From Sedimentibacter sp. SX930 (GTDB lineage: Bacteria; Bacillota; Bacilli; Lactobacillales; Aerococcaceae), in contig MUZD01000006.1 in assembly GCA_002155105.1 (NCBI GenBank), positions 62,001 to 126,000 on the forward strand: DNA of 64,000 bases. The letters run 5' to 3'. The translations under genes were made by a program, and so were the position numbers. The notes under the pieces were generated by a model, which worked only from the letters and a program-made list of their open reading frames with translations, was not told where the DNA came from and did no database searches. How positions within the stretch are numbered: position 1 is the stretch's first letter; each line of letters begins with the position of its first letter. Positions 25,637 through 35,147 of the stretch are shown piece after piece.

Positions 25637-26515
25637 CTATTCAAACTGCTTCTTATTGCTGCCGTCCAGGTTGACCCTGTAAGCAGCCCCTGAATATTCG
25701 CCGTAGTAAATGTAATCACCGTAAATGTCCAAGATATTCCACATTTTTACTTTATTCATTTTTGCTGCTGCAGTGCCGTCCAGATTTGCCCTGTAGAGCC
25801 AATCATCTTTACTGTAATAGAGCGAATCCCCGTCTATAGCCGTAAAAGTACCCTCCACAAGCTTTGATTGCTCGGTACCATCTGTTCTCATCCTGTTTAC
25901 GTTCTCATATTCCCCTTTTTCATTTTTCTCGCCGTAATAGATCCAGTCTCCTTCGACTGCGTATATGACTACGTTTTCTGATAGTTTCATAACCTCAGTG
26001 CCGTCAGTCTTCATTTTGAATAAACTTGTTCCATCCACATAATAGATGCTGTCACCTGACACCTTCATATCGCCCTCAAAAGAGCTGATGTCAGCTATCT
26101 TGGTCTTTTCAGTGCCATCCGTTTTTGTCTTATAGATGCTTCCCGGTTTAGTGCTGTAGTAGATCCAGTCTCCCGACACTTCGAACCCGTACGAGCTTTC
26201 TTTGCCGACATCCACAACATTAGCCGCTCCTGTACCATCTGTTTGAATCTTACTAACACCGCCATTCATGCCAGAGTAATAGATAGTATCCCCCTGAATT
26301 ACCATATAGCCGCTCCCAAAATTATCAGCGACCTTGGTCTTTCCGGTCCAGTCAGTTTTCATTTTATACAGGGCTTCTTCGTTATTGTCTGTGTAGTATA
26401 TCCAGTCCCCGCTCTGTTTGACCATACCTATAGACGCGGTTTCTGATGAGCGACAACCAGTCAGCAGTGCCACGCCCAAAATGATCATCATGAGTAAACC
26501 TATATTCTTTTTCAT
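25637..26515 (-). CDS. DUF5050-type repeat lipoprotein
   Basis: A 292-aa lipoprotein with lipobox ALLTGC near residue 21. About seven repeats of roughly 38 residues follow, of the form SGDWIYYxxxxxxGxLYKMKTDGTxxTKL, the DUF5050 (prolow-density-like) beta-propeller pattern. It should lie on the outer face of the membrane. Function is unknown; such propellers usually bind protein or glycan. ATG at 26515 follows AAAAGGAGGACACTC. It lies 62 bases after the FtsH paralogue, and a second propeller protein follows 153 bases on, so the three may be one unit. Confidence 0.8.
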   Translation of the reverse strand: MKKNIGLLMMIILGVALLTGCRSSETASIGMVKQSGDWIYYTDNNEEALYKMKTDWTGKTKVADNFGSGYMVIQGDTIYYSGMNGGVSKIQTDGTGAANVVDVGKESSYGFEVSGDWIYYSTKPGSIYKTKTDGTEKTKIADISSFEGDMKVSGDSIYYVDGTSLFKMKTDGTEVMKLSENVVIYAVEGDWIYYGEKNEKGEYENVNRMRTDGTEQSKLVEGTFTAIDGDSLYYSKDDWLYRANLDGTAAAKMNKVKMWNILDIYGDYIYYGEYSGAAYRVNLDGSNKKQFE

Positions 26516-26577
26516 GAGTGTCCTCCTTTTCCGCTCCAATTCACAGCCACGTGTGATTAGCTTAAAACCTAGATCCC

Positions 26578-28413
26578 TCATTCTTCTTTCGTCAGCATTT
26601 CCATGAATTCCTCCCCGGTCATGGTTTCTTTTTCGAGCAGATATTTTGCAAGTTCATGCATTTTCGGTAAATTTCCCCGGATGATTTCCTTGGCTTTTTC
26701 ATGGGCGAATTTGATGATGCGCAAAACCTCATCATCAATTTTCGCGGAGGTCTCATTCGACACGAGCGAGGTTACATCCGTTCCCAGATAAGGATTATTG
26801 ATCGTTTCCAAGGCCATCATATCGAATTTTTCACTCATCCCGTAGCGCGTGACCATTGCTCTCGCAATAGCCGTTGCAGCCTCTATGTCATTTTCCGCCC
26901 CGGACGTGATTGTATTTAAAATGACTTCCTCGGCAGAACGTCCGCCCATGTAGGTGACGATCTTGTTCAGGAATTTTTCCCTGCTCATCAGAATCTGGTC
27001 TGTCTCTTCCGACTGCATCGTATAGCCAAGAACTCCAGATGTCCTTGGGATGATGCTGATTTTATTGACTGGTGCGGAATCGGTCTGTTTTGCGGCAACA
27101 ATCGCATGGCCAATTTCATGGTACGCGATTGCCAGTTTGTCTTCTTTCGAAAGGATCGCATTTTTCCGCTGGTATCCGGCCAATATGATTTCCAACGCAT
27201 ACTCCAGATCGGATTGATTGATTTTGCCGCGTCCTTCCTTTATGGCATGGAGAGCGCCTTCATTTATCAAATTGGCAAGATCGGCGCCGGAGCTGCCGGG
27301 TGTATCCCTGGCGATCTCCTTCAGGTCGATATCTTCGGCCATTTTGACGGATTTTACATGAACCTCCAGAATCGCTTGCCTCCCGGCAATATCCGGCAGT
27401 TCAAGCGGGATGCGCCGGTCAAACCGTCCAGGTCGCAGCAGCGCTTTGTCGAGAACTTCAGGTTTGTTCGTTGCCGCCAGGATCACCACACCTTTTTCCG
27501 AGGAAAAACCATCCATCTCGTTCAATAATTGGTTGAGCGTCTGGTCCCGCTCATCATTTCCGGTTATCCCTGACAGATTACGGCTCTTGCCGATCGTATC
27601 GATTTCATCAATGAAGACGATGCAAGGGGCTTTTGCCTGCGCTTGATTGAACAGATCCCGCACCCTCGCAGCTCCCACGCCGACGAACATCTCCATGAAT
27701 TCTGATCCCGAAATAGAGAAGAAGGGAACCCCGGCTTCTCCAGCGACCGCTTTTGCAAGCAGCGTTTTACCGGTCCCCGGAGGTCCGACAAGCAGAATCC
27801 CTTTTGGCATCTTCGCCCCGATTTCCCGGTATTTTTGGGGATTGTGCAGAAAATCGATTACTTCCCAAAGTGCTTCTTTCGCTTCGTCCTGGCCCGCTAC
27901 GTCCGCAAATGTTTTTCCTGTTTCAGATGCAGCATAAACCATGACATTGCTTTTGCCGAATTTCATTTCGCTGCCGCCGAGCCCTCCGACTCTTCCCTGA
28001 AGCCTGCGCATCATGAATCCCCAGAAGACATACAATAACGCCAATGGCAGCATCCAGATCAGGAAAAAATCAACAATCGGCGAACTTTCTTCAACAATCT
28101 CTTTTTCAAACTTTGCTTCAGTAAGCAGCAGTCGTTCAGTAAGCTGTGGATCCTCCATTCTGCCGGTGATGAAGGTGCTCTCTTCACCTTCATCGTCCAG
28201 CGCTGTGAATTCTATCCGGTTTTCCTCCACCAGAACCGACTCGACACTGCCTTCTTCAAGCATTGTAACAAACGTCTTATAATCCACTTCCGTTACCGGA
28301 TTTTCCTGAAGACCGGGAAAAACGAAAAAATTCAGCACAATCAGAAAAATTGCAATTGTCACAGCAAAATTCAGCCATTGTTTATTGAGCTTCGGGGGCA
28401 TCTTGGATTCCAT
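26578..28413 (-). CDS. ftsH: Accessory FtsH-type ATP-dependent zinc metalloprotease
   Basis: A 611-aa membrane AAA+ protease. Two N-terminal helices (about residues 14-33 and 113-135) enclose an extracytoplasmic domain. AAA motifs follow: Walker A GPPGTGKT near 212, Walker [10 protein letters not shown] near 268, and the second region of homology [21 protein letters not shown]. The zinc motif HEIGH is near 437. The C-terminal tail is short compared with housekeeping FtsH (usually 650-720 aa). I read this as a second paralogue, because its neighbours are secreted propeller proteins rather than tilS-hpt. ATG at 28413 follows GGGGAGGAATAAGCTG. Confidence 0.9.
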   Translation of the reverse strand: MESKMPPKLNKQWLNFAVTIAIFLIVLNFFVFPGLQENPVTEVDYKTFVTMLEEGSVESVLVEENRIEFTALDDEGEESTFITGRMEDPQLTERLLLTEAKFEKEIVEESSPIVDFFLIWMLPLALLYVFWGFMMRRLQGRVGGLGGSEMKFGKSNVMVYAASETGKTFADVAGQDEAKEALWEVIDFLHNPQKYREIGAKMPKGILLVGPPGTGKTLLAKAVAGEAGVPFFSISGSEFMEMFVGVGAARVRDLFNQAQAKAPCIVFIDEIDTIGKSRNLSGITGNDERDQTLNQLLNEMDGFSSEKGVVILAATNKPEVLDKALLRPGRFDRRIPLELPDIAGRQAILEVHVKSVKMAEDIDLKEIARDTPGSSGADLANLINEGALHAIKEGRGKINQSDLEYALEIILAGYQRKNAILSKEDKLAIAYHEIGHAIVAAKQTDSAPVNKISIIPRTSGVLGYTMQSEETDQILMSREKFLNKIVTYMGGRSAEEVILNTITSGAENDIEAATAIARAMVTRYGMSEKFDMMALETINNPYLGTDVTSLVSNETSAKIDDEVLRIIKFAHEKAKEIIRGNLPKMHELAKYLLEKETMTGEEFMEMLTKEE

Positions 28414-28604
28414 CAGCTTATTCCTCCCCTTCTAAAAAGAGAACATTCCGTCATCCTTATTATCCCAGAAATATAGGATATTACAAAAAATTAGGCAGCT
28501 TTTGAATTCCGATTTTGCATCCTTGGGCCTTTGTCATGGACAAAATTTGCCAATAGGACTATCTTATAGGCGTAAGCAAAAACGAAAACTTGGAGGAGAT
28601 TCAA

Positions 28605-28982
28605 ATGAGTCTGAAATCAGCAAAAAAAGGAATTATCATCTCCATTATCTGTATTCTTATACTCACAGTTTTTGAACTTCCCGCCCCGATCGGAATCGAG
28701 ACCAGACCTCAGAATGACGTATCCCTATTTTGGTTGATGCTCTTCCTTGTGATCTTGATCAGTGAAATTTCGGCAGCGCTATTGATTTTTAAGAAGCCTA
28801 AAATCGGAGCCAACCTTGCAATAATTGCGGGTGTCTTGAACATCTTCCAAATAATTGCTGATCAGCTGCATCTGATGCAACCAGAGATAGCAACGTTCGC
28901 TTACACCTTATTGGAATATTCAGTCGGTATTTTCGCTTTGGCGCTTATCTATTTTTCCCGGAAAGTGAAAACCTTAATCTAA
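28605..28982 (+). CDS. Four-helix membrane protein, unknown
   Basis: A 125-aa protein with four hydrophobic segments, near residues 9-26, 44-64, 70-92 and 98-119, and a basic C-terminus (SRKVKT). ATG at 28605 follows GGAGGAGATTCAA. It is divergent from the ftsH paralogue. I do not recognise a family and see no catalytic motif. Confidence 0.65.
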   Translation: MSLKSAKKGIIISIICILILTVFELPAPIGIETRPQNDVSLFWLMLFLVILISEISAALLIFKKPKIGANLAIIAGVLNIFQIIADQLHLMQPEIATFAYTLLEYSVGIFALALIYFSRKVKTLI

Positions 28983-29001
28983 CAAACATTAACAATTTTT
29001 G

Positions 29002-29030
29002 TTTACAAATAGAATAACGAATTATATAAT
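29002..29030 (+). promoter_or_regulatory. Promoter of the DUF2087 regulator gene
   Basis: TTTACA (29002-29007) and TATAAT (29025-29030) are separated by 17 bp. The word TTGTTTACA occurs twice, at 28999 and 29030, flanking the core, and could be an operator for autoregulation. Confidence 0.65.
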
Positions 29031-29065
29031 TGTTTACACAAACAGAGAAAGGAGGATAGGATTTT

Positions 29066-29812
29066 ATGATTGACAACAGCACACTACTAGAATTACAGAA
29101 CGGCTATCGATTTGATCAGCATGCTAAAAGCTACGCCTGCTTATTTTGTCGTCAAATCTACCAACAGGGCATCATCTATCCAATGGAAGATGTGCTTTAT
29201 GAAGCGGAAAAGGCTATGCTCCAACACATACATCAATCGCATGGTTCTGTTTTCGAAACACTGATTCAATTAGATAAAAAATATACAGGATTATCTGACG
29301 TTCAAAGGGAAATGTTACAGCTATTTCATGAAGGACTATCCGACAAGGAAATATTGGAGCGGTCTTCTTCGGGAAGTATCTCGACCATTCGTCAACATAG
29401 ATTCAAGCTGAAGGAAAAGGAACGGCAGGCAAAAATTTTTCTTGCTCTGATGGCCAACTTGGACAGCAGCAGAGTACCCATGAAAGATAGCCCTATTCAC
29501 AAGGAGGAAATAATAGTGGATTCACGCTATGGCATTAAAGAAAATGAACGGGAAAAAGTACTGCAAACCTATTTTAAAAACGGATTAGATGGGGCAGTGG
29601 ATATTTTTCCAAGCAAGGAAAAACGCAAAATTATGGTGCTGCAGCATATTTTGAAGCGTTTTGATCAAACTAAGAAATATTCTGAGAAGGAAGTCAACGA
29701 CATCATTAAAACGGCTCACGATGATTATGTGACCGTGCGTCGCTATTTTATCGAATATGGATTTATGGATCGTAATAGCGATGGCTCGCAGTACTGGGTT
29801 ATCACTGATTAA
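29066..29812 (+). CDS. DUF2087 transcriptional regulator
   Basis: A 248-aa protein in three parts. Residues about 20-60 hold CLFCRQIY and HIHQSHG, a possible C2H2 zinc site. About 75-125 form a LuxR-like helix-turn-helix (LSDVQREMLQLFHEGLSDKEILERSSSGSISTIRQHRFKLKEKE). The C-terminal 90 residues match DUF2087 (FPSKEKRKIMVLQHILKRF, KYSEKEVNDIIK, DDYVTVRRYFIEYGFMDR). Proteins of this type are cytoplasmic regulators with unknown signals. The start at 29066 has GAGAAAGGAGG upstream. Confidence 0.8.
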   Translation: MIDNSTLLELQNGYRFDQHAKSYACLFCRQIYQQGIIYPMEDVLYEAEKAMLQHIHQSHGSVFETLIQLDKKYTGLSDVQREMLQLFHEGLSDKEILERSSSGSISTIRQHRFKLKEKERQAKIFLALMANLDSSRVPMKDSPIHKEEIIVDSRYGIKENEREKVLQTYFKNGLDGAVDIFPSKEKRKIMVLQHILKRFDQTKKYSEKEVNDIIKTAHDDYVTVRRYFIEYGFMDRNSDGSQYWVITD

Positions 29813-29846
29813 CGTTTTTTCAATAGCTGTTGAATAAAACGGTCAA

Positions 29847-29900
29847 AAGAAATCAACTTTTCTTCGGTTCTTTTTTTGAAGAAAAGTTGATTTCTTCTTT
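29847..29900 (+). terminator. Terminator after DUF2087 gene
   Basis: An 18-bp stem (AAGAAATCAACTTTTCTTC and complement) with a 12-nt T-rich loop. A second, weaker hairpin (AAGAG...TCACC / GGTG...CTCTT) lies near 29940-29976. Confidence 0.75.
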
Positions 29901-30044
29901 GTATTTGATGAACTTTATTTTTTATCCTACATATTAATAAAAGAGCCATCACCTTCAATAGGTGCTGACTCTTGAATGGAAAAAAATTAGCTTTTCCCGA
30001 TGTTATTCTGTAAAAAGAAGAAAAACACTAACATTTTATGAATG

Positions 30045-30920
30045 CTATTCTTCCAAATAAGAAATTTCTTTTTGGACGGCTACTTTAGTGCCGCCAAACT
30101 CCTCCGCGATATAATCCTGTACTTCTTCACTGTGGTACAGCTCAGCCAATTTCAAAATATCAGAATCATCAGCATTTTCTTTTTGCGTCACCAGAATATT
30201 GATGTTGTTTTTGGTGTCCTCGCTGACTTCCTCGTAATATAATGAATCTTCCAATACGTTCAATCCGCCTTCGAGAGCAACGGAATTACTGATTAAAGCA
30301 AGATCGACATCCGCCAAAACACGTGGTCCGGTGGTGTCATCAATTTCCACAAACTCAAGATTTTTCGGATTTCCCACAATATCAGCGGTGGTCCCCAAAG
30401 CGTCAAAGTCATCCGTCAGCGTCAGCAAACCGGCTGCCTGCAATAACAATAGCCCCCGCGAGGCATTTGAAGGGTTGTCCGCAATGGCAACAACGGCTCC
30501 ATCAGGAATTTCTTCAAGAGTCGTGTGTTTTTCAGAATAGACGCCCATCGGTTCGAGATAAGTAGTCGCAAATGCCGTTAATTCTGCTCCTGTTTGCTCG
30601 TTAAAGGATTGCAGATAAGCCCATGATTGGAAGGCATTCACATCCACTTCCTCATCGACAGTTGCCGTGTTCAGTTGAGGACCTCCATCAATGTCCTTTA
30701 CCTCAAGCGTTAGCCCTGCTTTTTGAGCGGCTTCAGACTCTGCGATGTATTCCCATATCTGTGCATCCGATGACTGCGACCCGATCGTGATTACCTTGGA
30801 TCCAGATGCAGCAGCCTCCTCTGTTGAGGATCCCGTGGCGGAATCCGCCGTGCTGCCGCATCCCGCCAATAATGTCAACAGCGACGCTGCCGTCAGTAAA
30901 CTTTTCCATTTATTATTCAA
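30045..30920 (-). CDS. metQ: NlpA/MetQ-family methionine-binding lipoprotein
   Basis: A 291-aa solute-binding lipoprotein with lipobox LLTLLAGC near residue 15. The MetQ-type core is seen: VDEEVDVNAFQSWAYLQSFNEQTG, PDGAVVAIADNPSNASRGLLLLQAAGLLTL, and a C-terminal QDYIAEEFGGTKVAVQ. It should bind methionine or a related ligand for a MetNI transporter, whose genes are not in this window. TTG at 30920 follows AAAGGAGAGATATAT; the upstream extension overlaps the SDR gene and has no signal sequence. It begins 20 bases after the SDR gene. Confidence 0.87.
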   Translation of the reverse strand: MNNKWKSLLTAASLLTLLAGCGSTADSATGSSTEEAAASGSKVITIGSQSSDAQIWEYIAESEAAQKAGLTLEVKDIDGGPQLNTATVDEEVDVNAFQSWAYLQSFNEQTGAELTAFATTYLEPMGVYSEKHTTLEEIPDGAVVAIADNPSNASRGLLLLQAAGLLTLTDDFDALGTTADIVGNPKNLEFVEIDDTTGPRVLADVDLALISNSVALEGGLNVLEDSLYYEEVSEDTKNNINILVTQKENADDSDILKLAELYHSEEVQDYIAEEFGGTKVAVQKEISYLEE

Positions 30921-30940
30921 ATATATCTCTCCTTTTCTTT

Positions 30941-31711
30941 TCAATTCATCGTCATGCCGCCTGTAACGTTGATAGCCTGGCCGGTCATATAGCTGGCTAA
31001 GGGACTCGCAAGGAACAAAACGACATTCGCTACATCTTCTGGCTGTGCTGTACGCCCTAGCGGTACTTGCGAGCAATCTTCAGCATATATTTCATCGGCA
31101 GTCATACCCCTGATCAATCCACCTTTGACCCTTTCACGGTGCTTCATATCCGTTTCCACGATTCCCGGGCAGACGGCATTCACAAGGATTTTGTCTCTCG
31201 CCAATTCTTTAGCCATGGTTTTCGTTAATCCAAGGACGGCATGTTTTGAAGCCACGTAGGCACCCATTGCCGTGTAGCCATTTTTGCCCGCTTGGGAAGA
31301 AATTTGAATGATGCGGCCGCCTTTTTTAGCTTCCTGCATGATTTTCCCAACTCGTCTGGAAGTGAGGAATACCCCTTTTGCGTTGACCGCCATCACCTTC
31401 TCCCAATCGGAAACAGAGCTGTTCACAACATAATCCATCGTGGAAGTTCCGGCGCAGTTCACTAAAATATCCACAGTTGAAAAGTGTTCCAGACTATTCT
31501 TGATCCAACGATCGACAGAATTCTCATCCGCTACATCCAATTGCGCAACGGCCAAACTATTAGACACAATTTCAAATTCCTTTTCGTTCCCCAAATCGCC
31601 CGAAACGACGGTAGCACCGGCTTCCAGAAAGCGCCTGACGATTCCTTCTCCTATTCCGGTTTTCCCTCCCGTAACCAAAGCCACTTTTCCTGACAGATCT
31701 ATCGAAATCAC
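30941..31711 (-). CDS. Short-chain dehydrogenase/reductase
   Basis: A 256-aa SDR oxidoreductase. It has the nucleotide motif TGGKTGIGEG near residue 14, NCAGT near 86, the catalytic Ser in IISSQAG-type context near 139, and YVASK near 152. LVNAVCPGIVETDM follows. NAD(P)-dependent; substrate unknown. The GTG start at 31711 follows GGAGGATTCTGC. It stands between luxS and a metQ gene, so a role in methyl-cycle or AI-2 chemistry is conceivable but unproven. Confidence 0.88.
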   Translation of the reverse strand: MISIDLSGKVALVTGGKTGIGEGIVRRFLEAGATVVSGDLGNEKEFEIVSNSLAVAQLDVADENSVDRWIKNSLEHFSTVDILVNCAGTSTMDYVVNSSVSDWEKVMAVNAKGVFLTSRRVGKIMQEAKKGGRIIQISSQAGKNGYTAMGAYVASKHAVLGLTKTMAKELARDKILVNAVCPGIVETDMKHRERVKGGLIRGMTADEIYAEDCSQVPLGRTAQPEDVANVVLFLASPLASYMTGQAINVTGGMTMN

Positions 31712-31753
31712 GCAGAATCCTCCTCAAGATGCATTCAATCTCTAAACATTTCT

Positions 31754-32239
31754 TTACTGCTGTAAAGCAAACTCTGAGATCCCTTTTCGCTCAAATGGGT
31801 CGCGGCTGATACCTTTCTCCAAGACGATTTTCGCATATTCTTTCGCGGAAAATAACGAGTGGTCTTTATAATTTCCACAAGAGATAGGGGAAACTGCCGG
31901 CACATCCTCTGTTTCCAGGACGCGTTGCAAAGTTTTCTCTAACGCTGCCGCTTCTTTTTCAGTTTCATGCTCATCCCAAAGGATCATGTAAAATCCGGTG
32001 CGACAGCCCATCGGTGAAATATCAATAATGCCTTCAAGTTCATCGCGCAAGTACGTTGCCAATAAGTGTTCTAACGTATGCAATGCAGCAGTCGGTAACG
32101 CATCTTCATTTGGTTGCAAGAAGCGTAAATCATATTTTTGTACTGTGCTGCCCTTCTCGTTATGCTCAACCCCTGCCGCTCTTACATAAGGCGCCTTCAC
32201 CAAATTGTGGTCCAATTCAAAACTTTCTACTTTTGCCAT
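31754..32239 (-). CDS. luxS: S-ribosylhomocysteine lyase
   Basis: A 161-aa LuxS. It cleaves S-ribosylhomocysteine to homocysteine and 4,5-dihydroxy-2,3-pentanedione, the AI-2 precursor, in the cytoplasm. Metal ligands His54 and His58 (HTLEH) and the later Cys121 (SCGNYKDHS) are visible, as is the catalytic Cys79 (MGCRTGFY). ATG at 32239 follows GGAGGAAATAGAAA. It is flanked by metQ-type genes, matching a role in recycling methionine. Confidence 0.95.
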   Translation of the reverse strand: MAKVESFELDHNLVKAPYVRAAGVEHNEKGSTVQKYDLRFLQPNEDALPTAALHTLEHLLATYLRDELEGIIDISPMGCRTGFYMILWDEHETEKEAAALEKTLQRVLETEDVPAVSPISCGNYKDHSLFSAKEYAKIVLEKGISRDPFERKGISEFALQQ

Positions 32240-32321
32240 TTTCTATTTCCTCCTAGTAGTTTATGTTTAGTCTCGCTATGCTTTACATTCTGGAAGTCTT
32301 AAATTTTCAAAATATATAGCT

Positions 32322-33182
32322 TTATTTCAATTCATCTGGAATGAACCAATAGTTATCTGTATTGACCTCATTCAAATGCGCTTTGAATTCATCTGAGCGA
32401 TAAGCTTCAACAATAGCTTCTGCCCAATCAGTTTCTTCGTTACCGCTGTCCACAATGGCATGCAGAACCAACTGCGGCAAAATGTCTTCATTCAATAGGC
32501 TGTCATTTGAACTCAATCCAGCTGCATATAAAATACTGCCAGGAATTACCCCATAACTTACATCCGATAATGATCTTGGGATTTGTGCCGAACTCATCTC
32601 AACTATTTCTAGATTATATGGATTTTCAATGATGTTATCTTTAGTGGAAGCCATTGGTTCAATACTCTCATCAAGCTTGATCCAGCCTGCCTTTTGCAGA
32701 ACCAAGAGCGCTCTCGCCGTGTTGGAGGCATCATCCGGAATAGCGATTATATCTCCATCTACAACCTCATCAATTGAGCCTTTCGTGGCAGAATGTATCC
32801 CTGTCGGAACAGTAGGTATTGGTGTGATTGCAACCAATTCAGCATTCGCCTCTTTATTGAAGTTATTCATGTATGCCAAATGCTGGTCGACATTCACATC
32901 GATAGCCCCTTCTTGCAACGCGACATCTACTTGGCGCACCTCCGTAAATACCGTTTCTGTTACTGTGTATCCTTGATCTTCCAAAATAGGTACAATACCA
33001 TCCATGAACAATTCACTATAAGGACCAGGTGAGGTTCCAATAGTAATATCTTCTTTTGTTTCCTCGGATTCCGTCTGCGCTGCTGAACTGTTGTCATCAG
33101 TTGCAACGCCCGTATTCCCGCATCCAGCTAAAGTCAATAAACTTACCATTGAAAGTGCCATAAGTGTTCGCTTTTTTATCAT
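32322..33182 (-). CDS. metQ: NlpA/MetQ-family methionine-binding lipoprotein (second copy)
   Basis: A 286-aa lipoprotein with lipobox LLTLAGC near residue 15. It has the family elements DITIGTSPGPYSELF, VALQEGAIDVNVDQHLAYMNNFNKEANAELVAI split over residues 88-120, IAIPDDASNTARALLVLQKAGWI and a C-terminal AYRSDEFKAHL. It is clearly diverged from the copy at 30045-30920 and may bind a different ligand, such as methionine sulfoxide or a peptide. No permease or ATPase gene is adjacent. ATG at 33182 follows GGAGGGATATAG. Confidence 0.87.
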   Translation of the reverse strand: MIKKRTLMALSMVSLLTLAGCGNTGVATDDNSSAAQTESEETKEDITIGTSPGPYSELFMDGIVPILEDQGYTVTETVFTEVRQVDVALQEGAIDVNVDQHLAYMNNFNKEANAELVAITPIPTVPTGIHSATKGSIDEVVDGDIIAIPDDASNTARALLVLQKAGWIKLDESIEPMASTKDNIIENPYNLEIVEMSSAQIPRSLSDVSYGVIPGSILYAAGLSSNDSLLNEDILPQLVLHAIVDSGNEETDWAEAIVEAYRSDEFKAHLNEVNTDNYWFIPDELK

Positions 33183-33540
33183 CTATATCCCTCCAACATT
33201 TTCTGTGTTCCAAAAAAATATCTCATTGTTGCTGAAATATAGTTTAACACTCAGGATGCATCATAGGATAATATGTAAAATCGAACACGTTTGATAGCAA
33301 AATCCGAATGCTGAATATGCATTCAGGAATTCAACCGGTGCCTGTTGATCCTCTTCTCCGGACAACAACTGGTTTGATCGAAGATTCAACTCGGATTTTG
33401 ATCGTCAACTCCGGCGGAATACACTCGACCGGAAAAGAATGATTGTTTAGGCCGGCTTCGCAGGAGAACAGCAAAGGCCGCCTCGAAATGAGACGGCCTT
33501 TGCTATGACAAGCTGATTTTTTCCTTTTTGCGATCACCGG
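33183..33540. other. Gene-free spacer
   Basis: This holds the upstream region of the second metQ gene and the rtcB terminator (33470-33504). A GC-richer stretch near 33330-33440 repeats the short words TTGATC and CAACTCCGG without forming a regular array. No credible gene is seen. Confidence 0.6.
33470..33504 (-). terminator. Terminator after rtcB
   Basis: An 11-bp stem AGCAAAGGCCG / CGGCCTTTGCT with a T-poor tail. The loop resembles the terminator behind dgaE. Confidence 0.65.
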
Positions 33541-34788
33541 CTATCCTTTCACTACACCCAGCGTTTCCAACTTGCGGATAGGCTCAATCAATTCCAGTTC
33601 ATTGGCGATGACAAAATCGATGTCTTTATAGGCAAACCGGGCTTCTTCCCCTATATCGCGTTTCCTTGTTTTCCCCAAAAAAATCCCCTTCGATTCAAGA
33701 TCGAGGATTGTATCCTCCACACTGAATGTCTCCATCGCCTCTTTCCTGCTCATCTGGCGGCCGGCTCCGTGCGAGCACGAATGAAAACTTTCCGGGCTCC
33801 CTTTCCCTTTGACCAAATAGGAACTCGTCCCCATTGCGCCCGGGATGATCCCCCATTCGCCTTCCCTGACCCGAATGGCCCCTTTCCGATGAATCCAGAC
33901 TCTCTTCCCGGCATGTTCTTCATAAGCGGCATAATTATGATGGCAGTCAATCGGTTCGGACAGTTCAATCTCGGTAAAATCTGCATATTCGGCAACAAGG
34001 AGACGAATGATTTCGATAACGATCCCCGTAATTTTCGCCCGGTTCTCTTTGGCGAACGCCATGGCAAACTCCATCCATCGGATATATTCTTTTCCGATGT
34101 CGCTTTCCGTCGGTAAATAAGCCAAGTTCCACTCCGGAGGAACAGGCGAATGTTGCTGTTTGTTCAGTTGCTTTGCCTTGTCATCAAAATAACGGCAGAC
34201 AGCATCCCCAACATTCCGCGAACCGGAATGGATCATCACGCCCAAGAAGCCATCTTCATCCGTTTGCAGCTCGATGAAGTGATTCCCGCTGCCTAGCGTC
34301 CCTGCTTGAAAATAAGCCTCATCCAATACATAGGCAAGTTCCTTGGTTGCTCCCACCTTATCCTGTTCTTCCAGATACCAGGAAAACTGCCGGACAGCTT
34401 CGCTACCTTGTTTGCGTTTATGTTTTTCATAGCCGTTCGGAATGCTCCGCAAAATAGTATTGACGATGGTTTGCGCTAATTTCCCATCGGGCGTCTCTTG
34501 CGTAATAAGGATTTCCGCGGGAATATTGGTTTGCACAAAAGCCATGCCACAACCGATATCGGCCCCTACTGCATTCGGGACAATCATCCCTTCAGCAGCC
34601 AAGATGCCTCCGATGGGCATGCCATAACCGGCGTGGGCATCCGGCATGAGGGCAACGTGTTGATAGGCAAAAGGCAGATTGGCCAGATTTTTTGCTTGCT
34701 CCAGACAAATTTTATCCAGTTGACTTGTATTCTCAAGCCAAATCTTGATCGGCACTTTCTGTTCAGATGGTTCGAATATCGTGAACAT
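33541..34788 (-). CDS. rtcB: RtcB-family RNA ligase
   Basis: A 415-aa RNA-splicing ligase of the RtcB family, joining 2',3'-cyclic phosphate or 3'-phosphate to 5'-OH RNA ends with GTP and Mn. Metal and nucleotide motifs seen: VGADIGCGM near residue 74, GSGNHFIE near 166, IHSGSRNVGD near 185, DCHHNYA near 281, and SCSHGAGRQMSR near 340. The histidine of HGAGR is the expected guanylylation site. It is isolated, with no archease or rtcA gene beside it. It is probably used for RNA repair. Confidence 0.93.
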   Translation of the reverse strand: MFTIFEPSEQKVPIKIWLENTSQLDKICLEQAKNLANLPFAYQHVALMPDAHAGYGMPIGGILAAEGMIVPNAVGADIGCGMAFVQTNIPAEILITQETPDGKLAQTIVNTILRSIPNGYEKHKRKQGSEAVRQFSWYLEEQDKVGATKELAYVLDEAYFQAGTLGSGNHFIELQTDEDGFLGVMIHSGSRNVGDAVCRYFDDKAKQLNKQQHSPVPPEWNLAYLPTESDIGKEYIRWMEFAMAFAKENRAKITGIVIEIIRLLVAEYADFTEIELSEPIDCHHNYAAYEEHAGKRVWIHRKGAIRVREGEWGIIPGAMGTSSYLVKGKGSPESFHSCSHGAGRQMSRKEAMETFSVEDTILDLESKGIFLGKTRKRDIGEEARFAYKDIDFVIANELELIEPIRKLETLGVVKG

Positions 34789-35147
34789 ATTTCATCCCCC
34801 ATAAGTCGAAATTTGCATAACCAACAGCGTGCTCGCTGAATCAGTTGTTTCTTCAACATCTTAGCGTTCATCTTTTTTAATTTCGTGACCGCACCTTATT
34901 GCCCACTACCCCGCCTCTTATTCCTGCGAAAAAAAGTCGCGATTTCTTCTATTGATTTTGACCCTATTATACCGCTTATGGATAAACAAACGGTATTGAT
35001 TCGCTGTCCTGCATGGGCCCAATTATTTACCGAAATAAAAAAAAGAAGCACTTGTCAGAATTCGAATCTGACAAGTGCTTCAATTTTAAATTTGGATGGA
35101 ACTGAGATAAACATTTTAGCTTTGCGGCCATCAGAATTTTACTCCAA

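Noticed and set aside
33330-33440. Fifth hairpin array
   Set aside because: Short words repeat, but there is no regular 51-52 bp period and no consistent stem.
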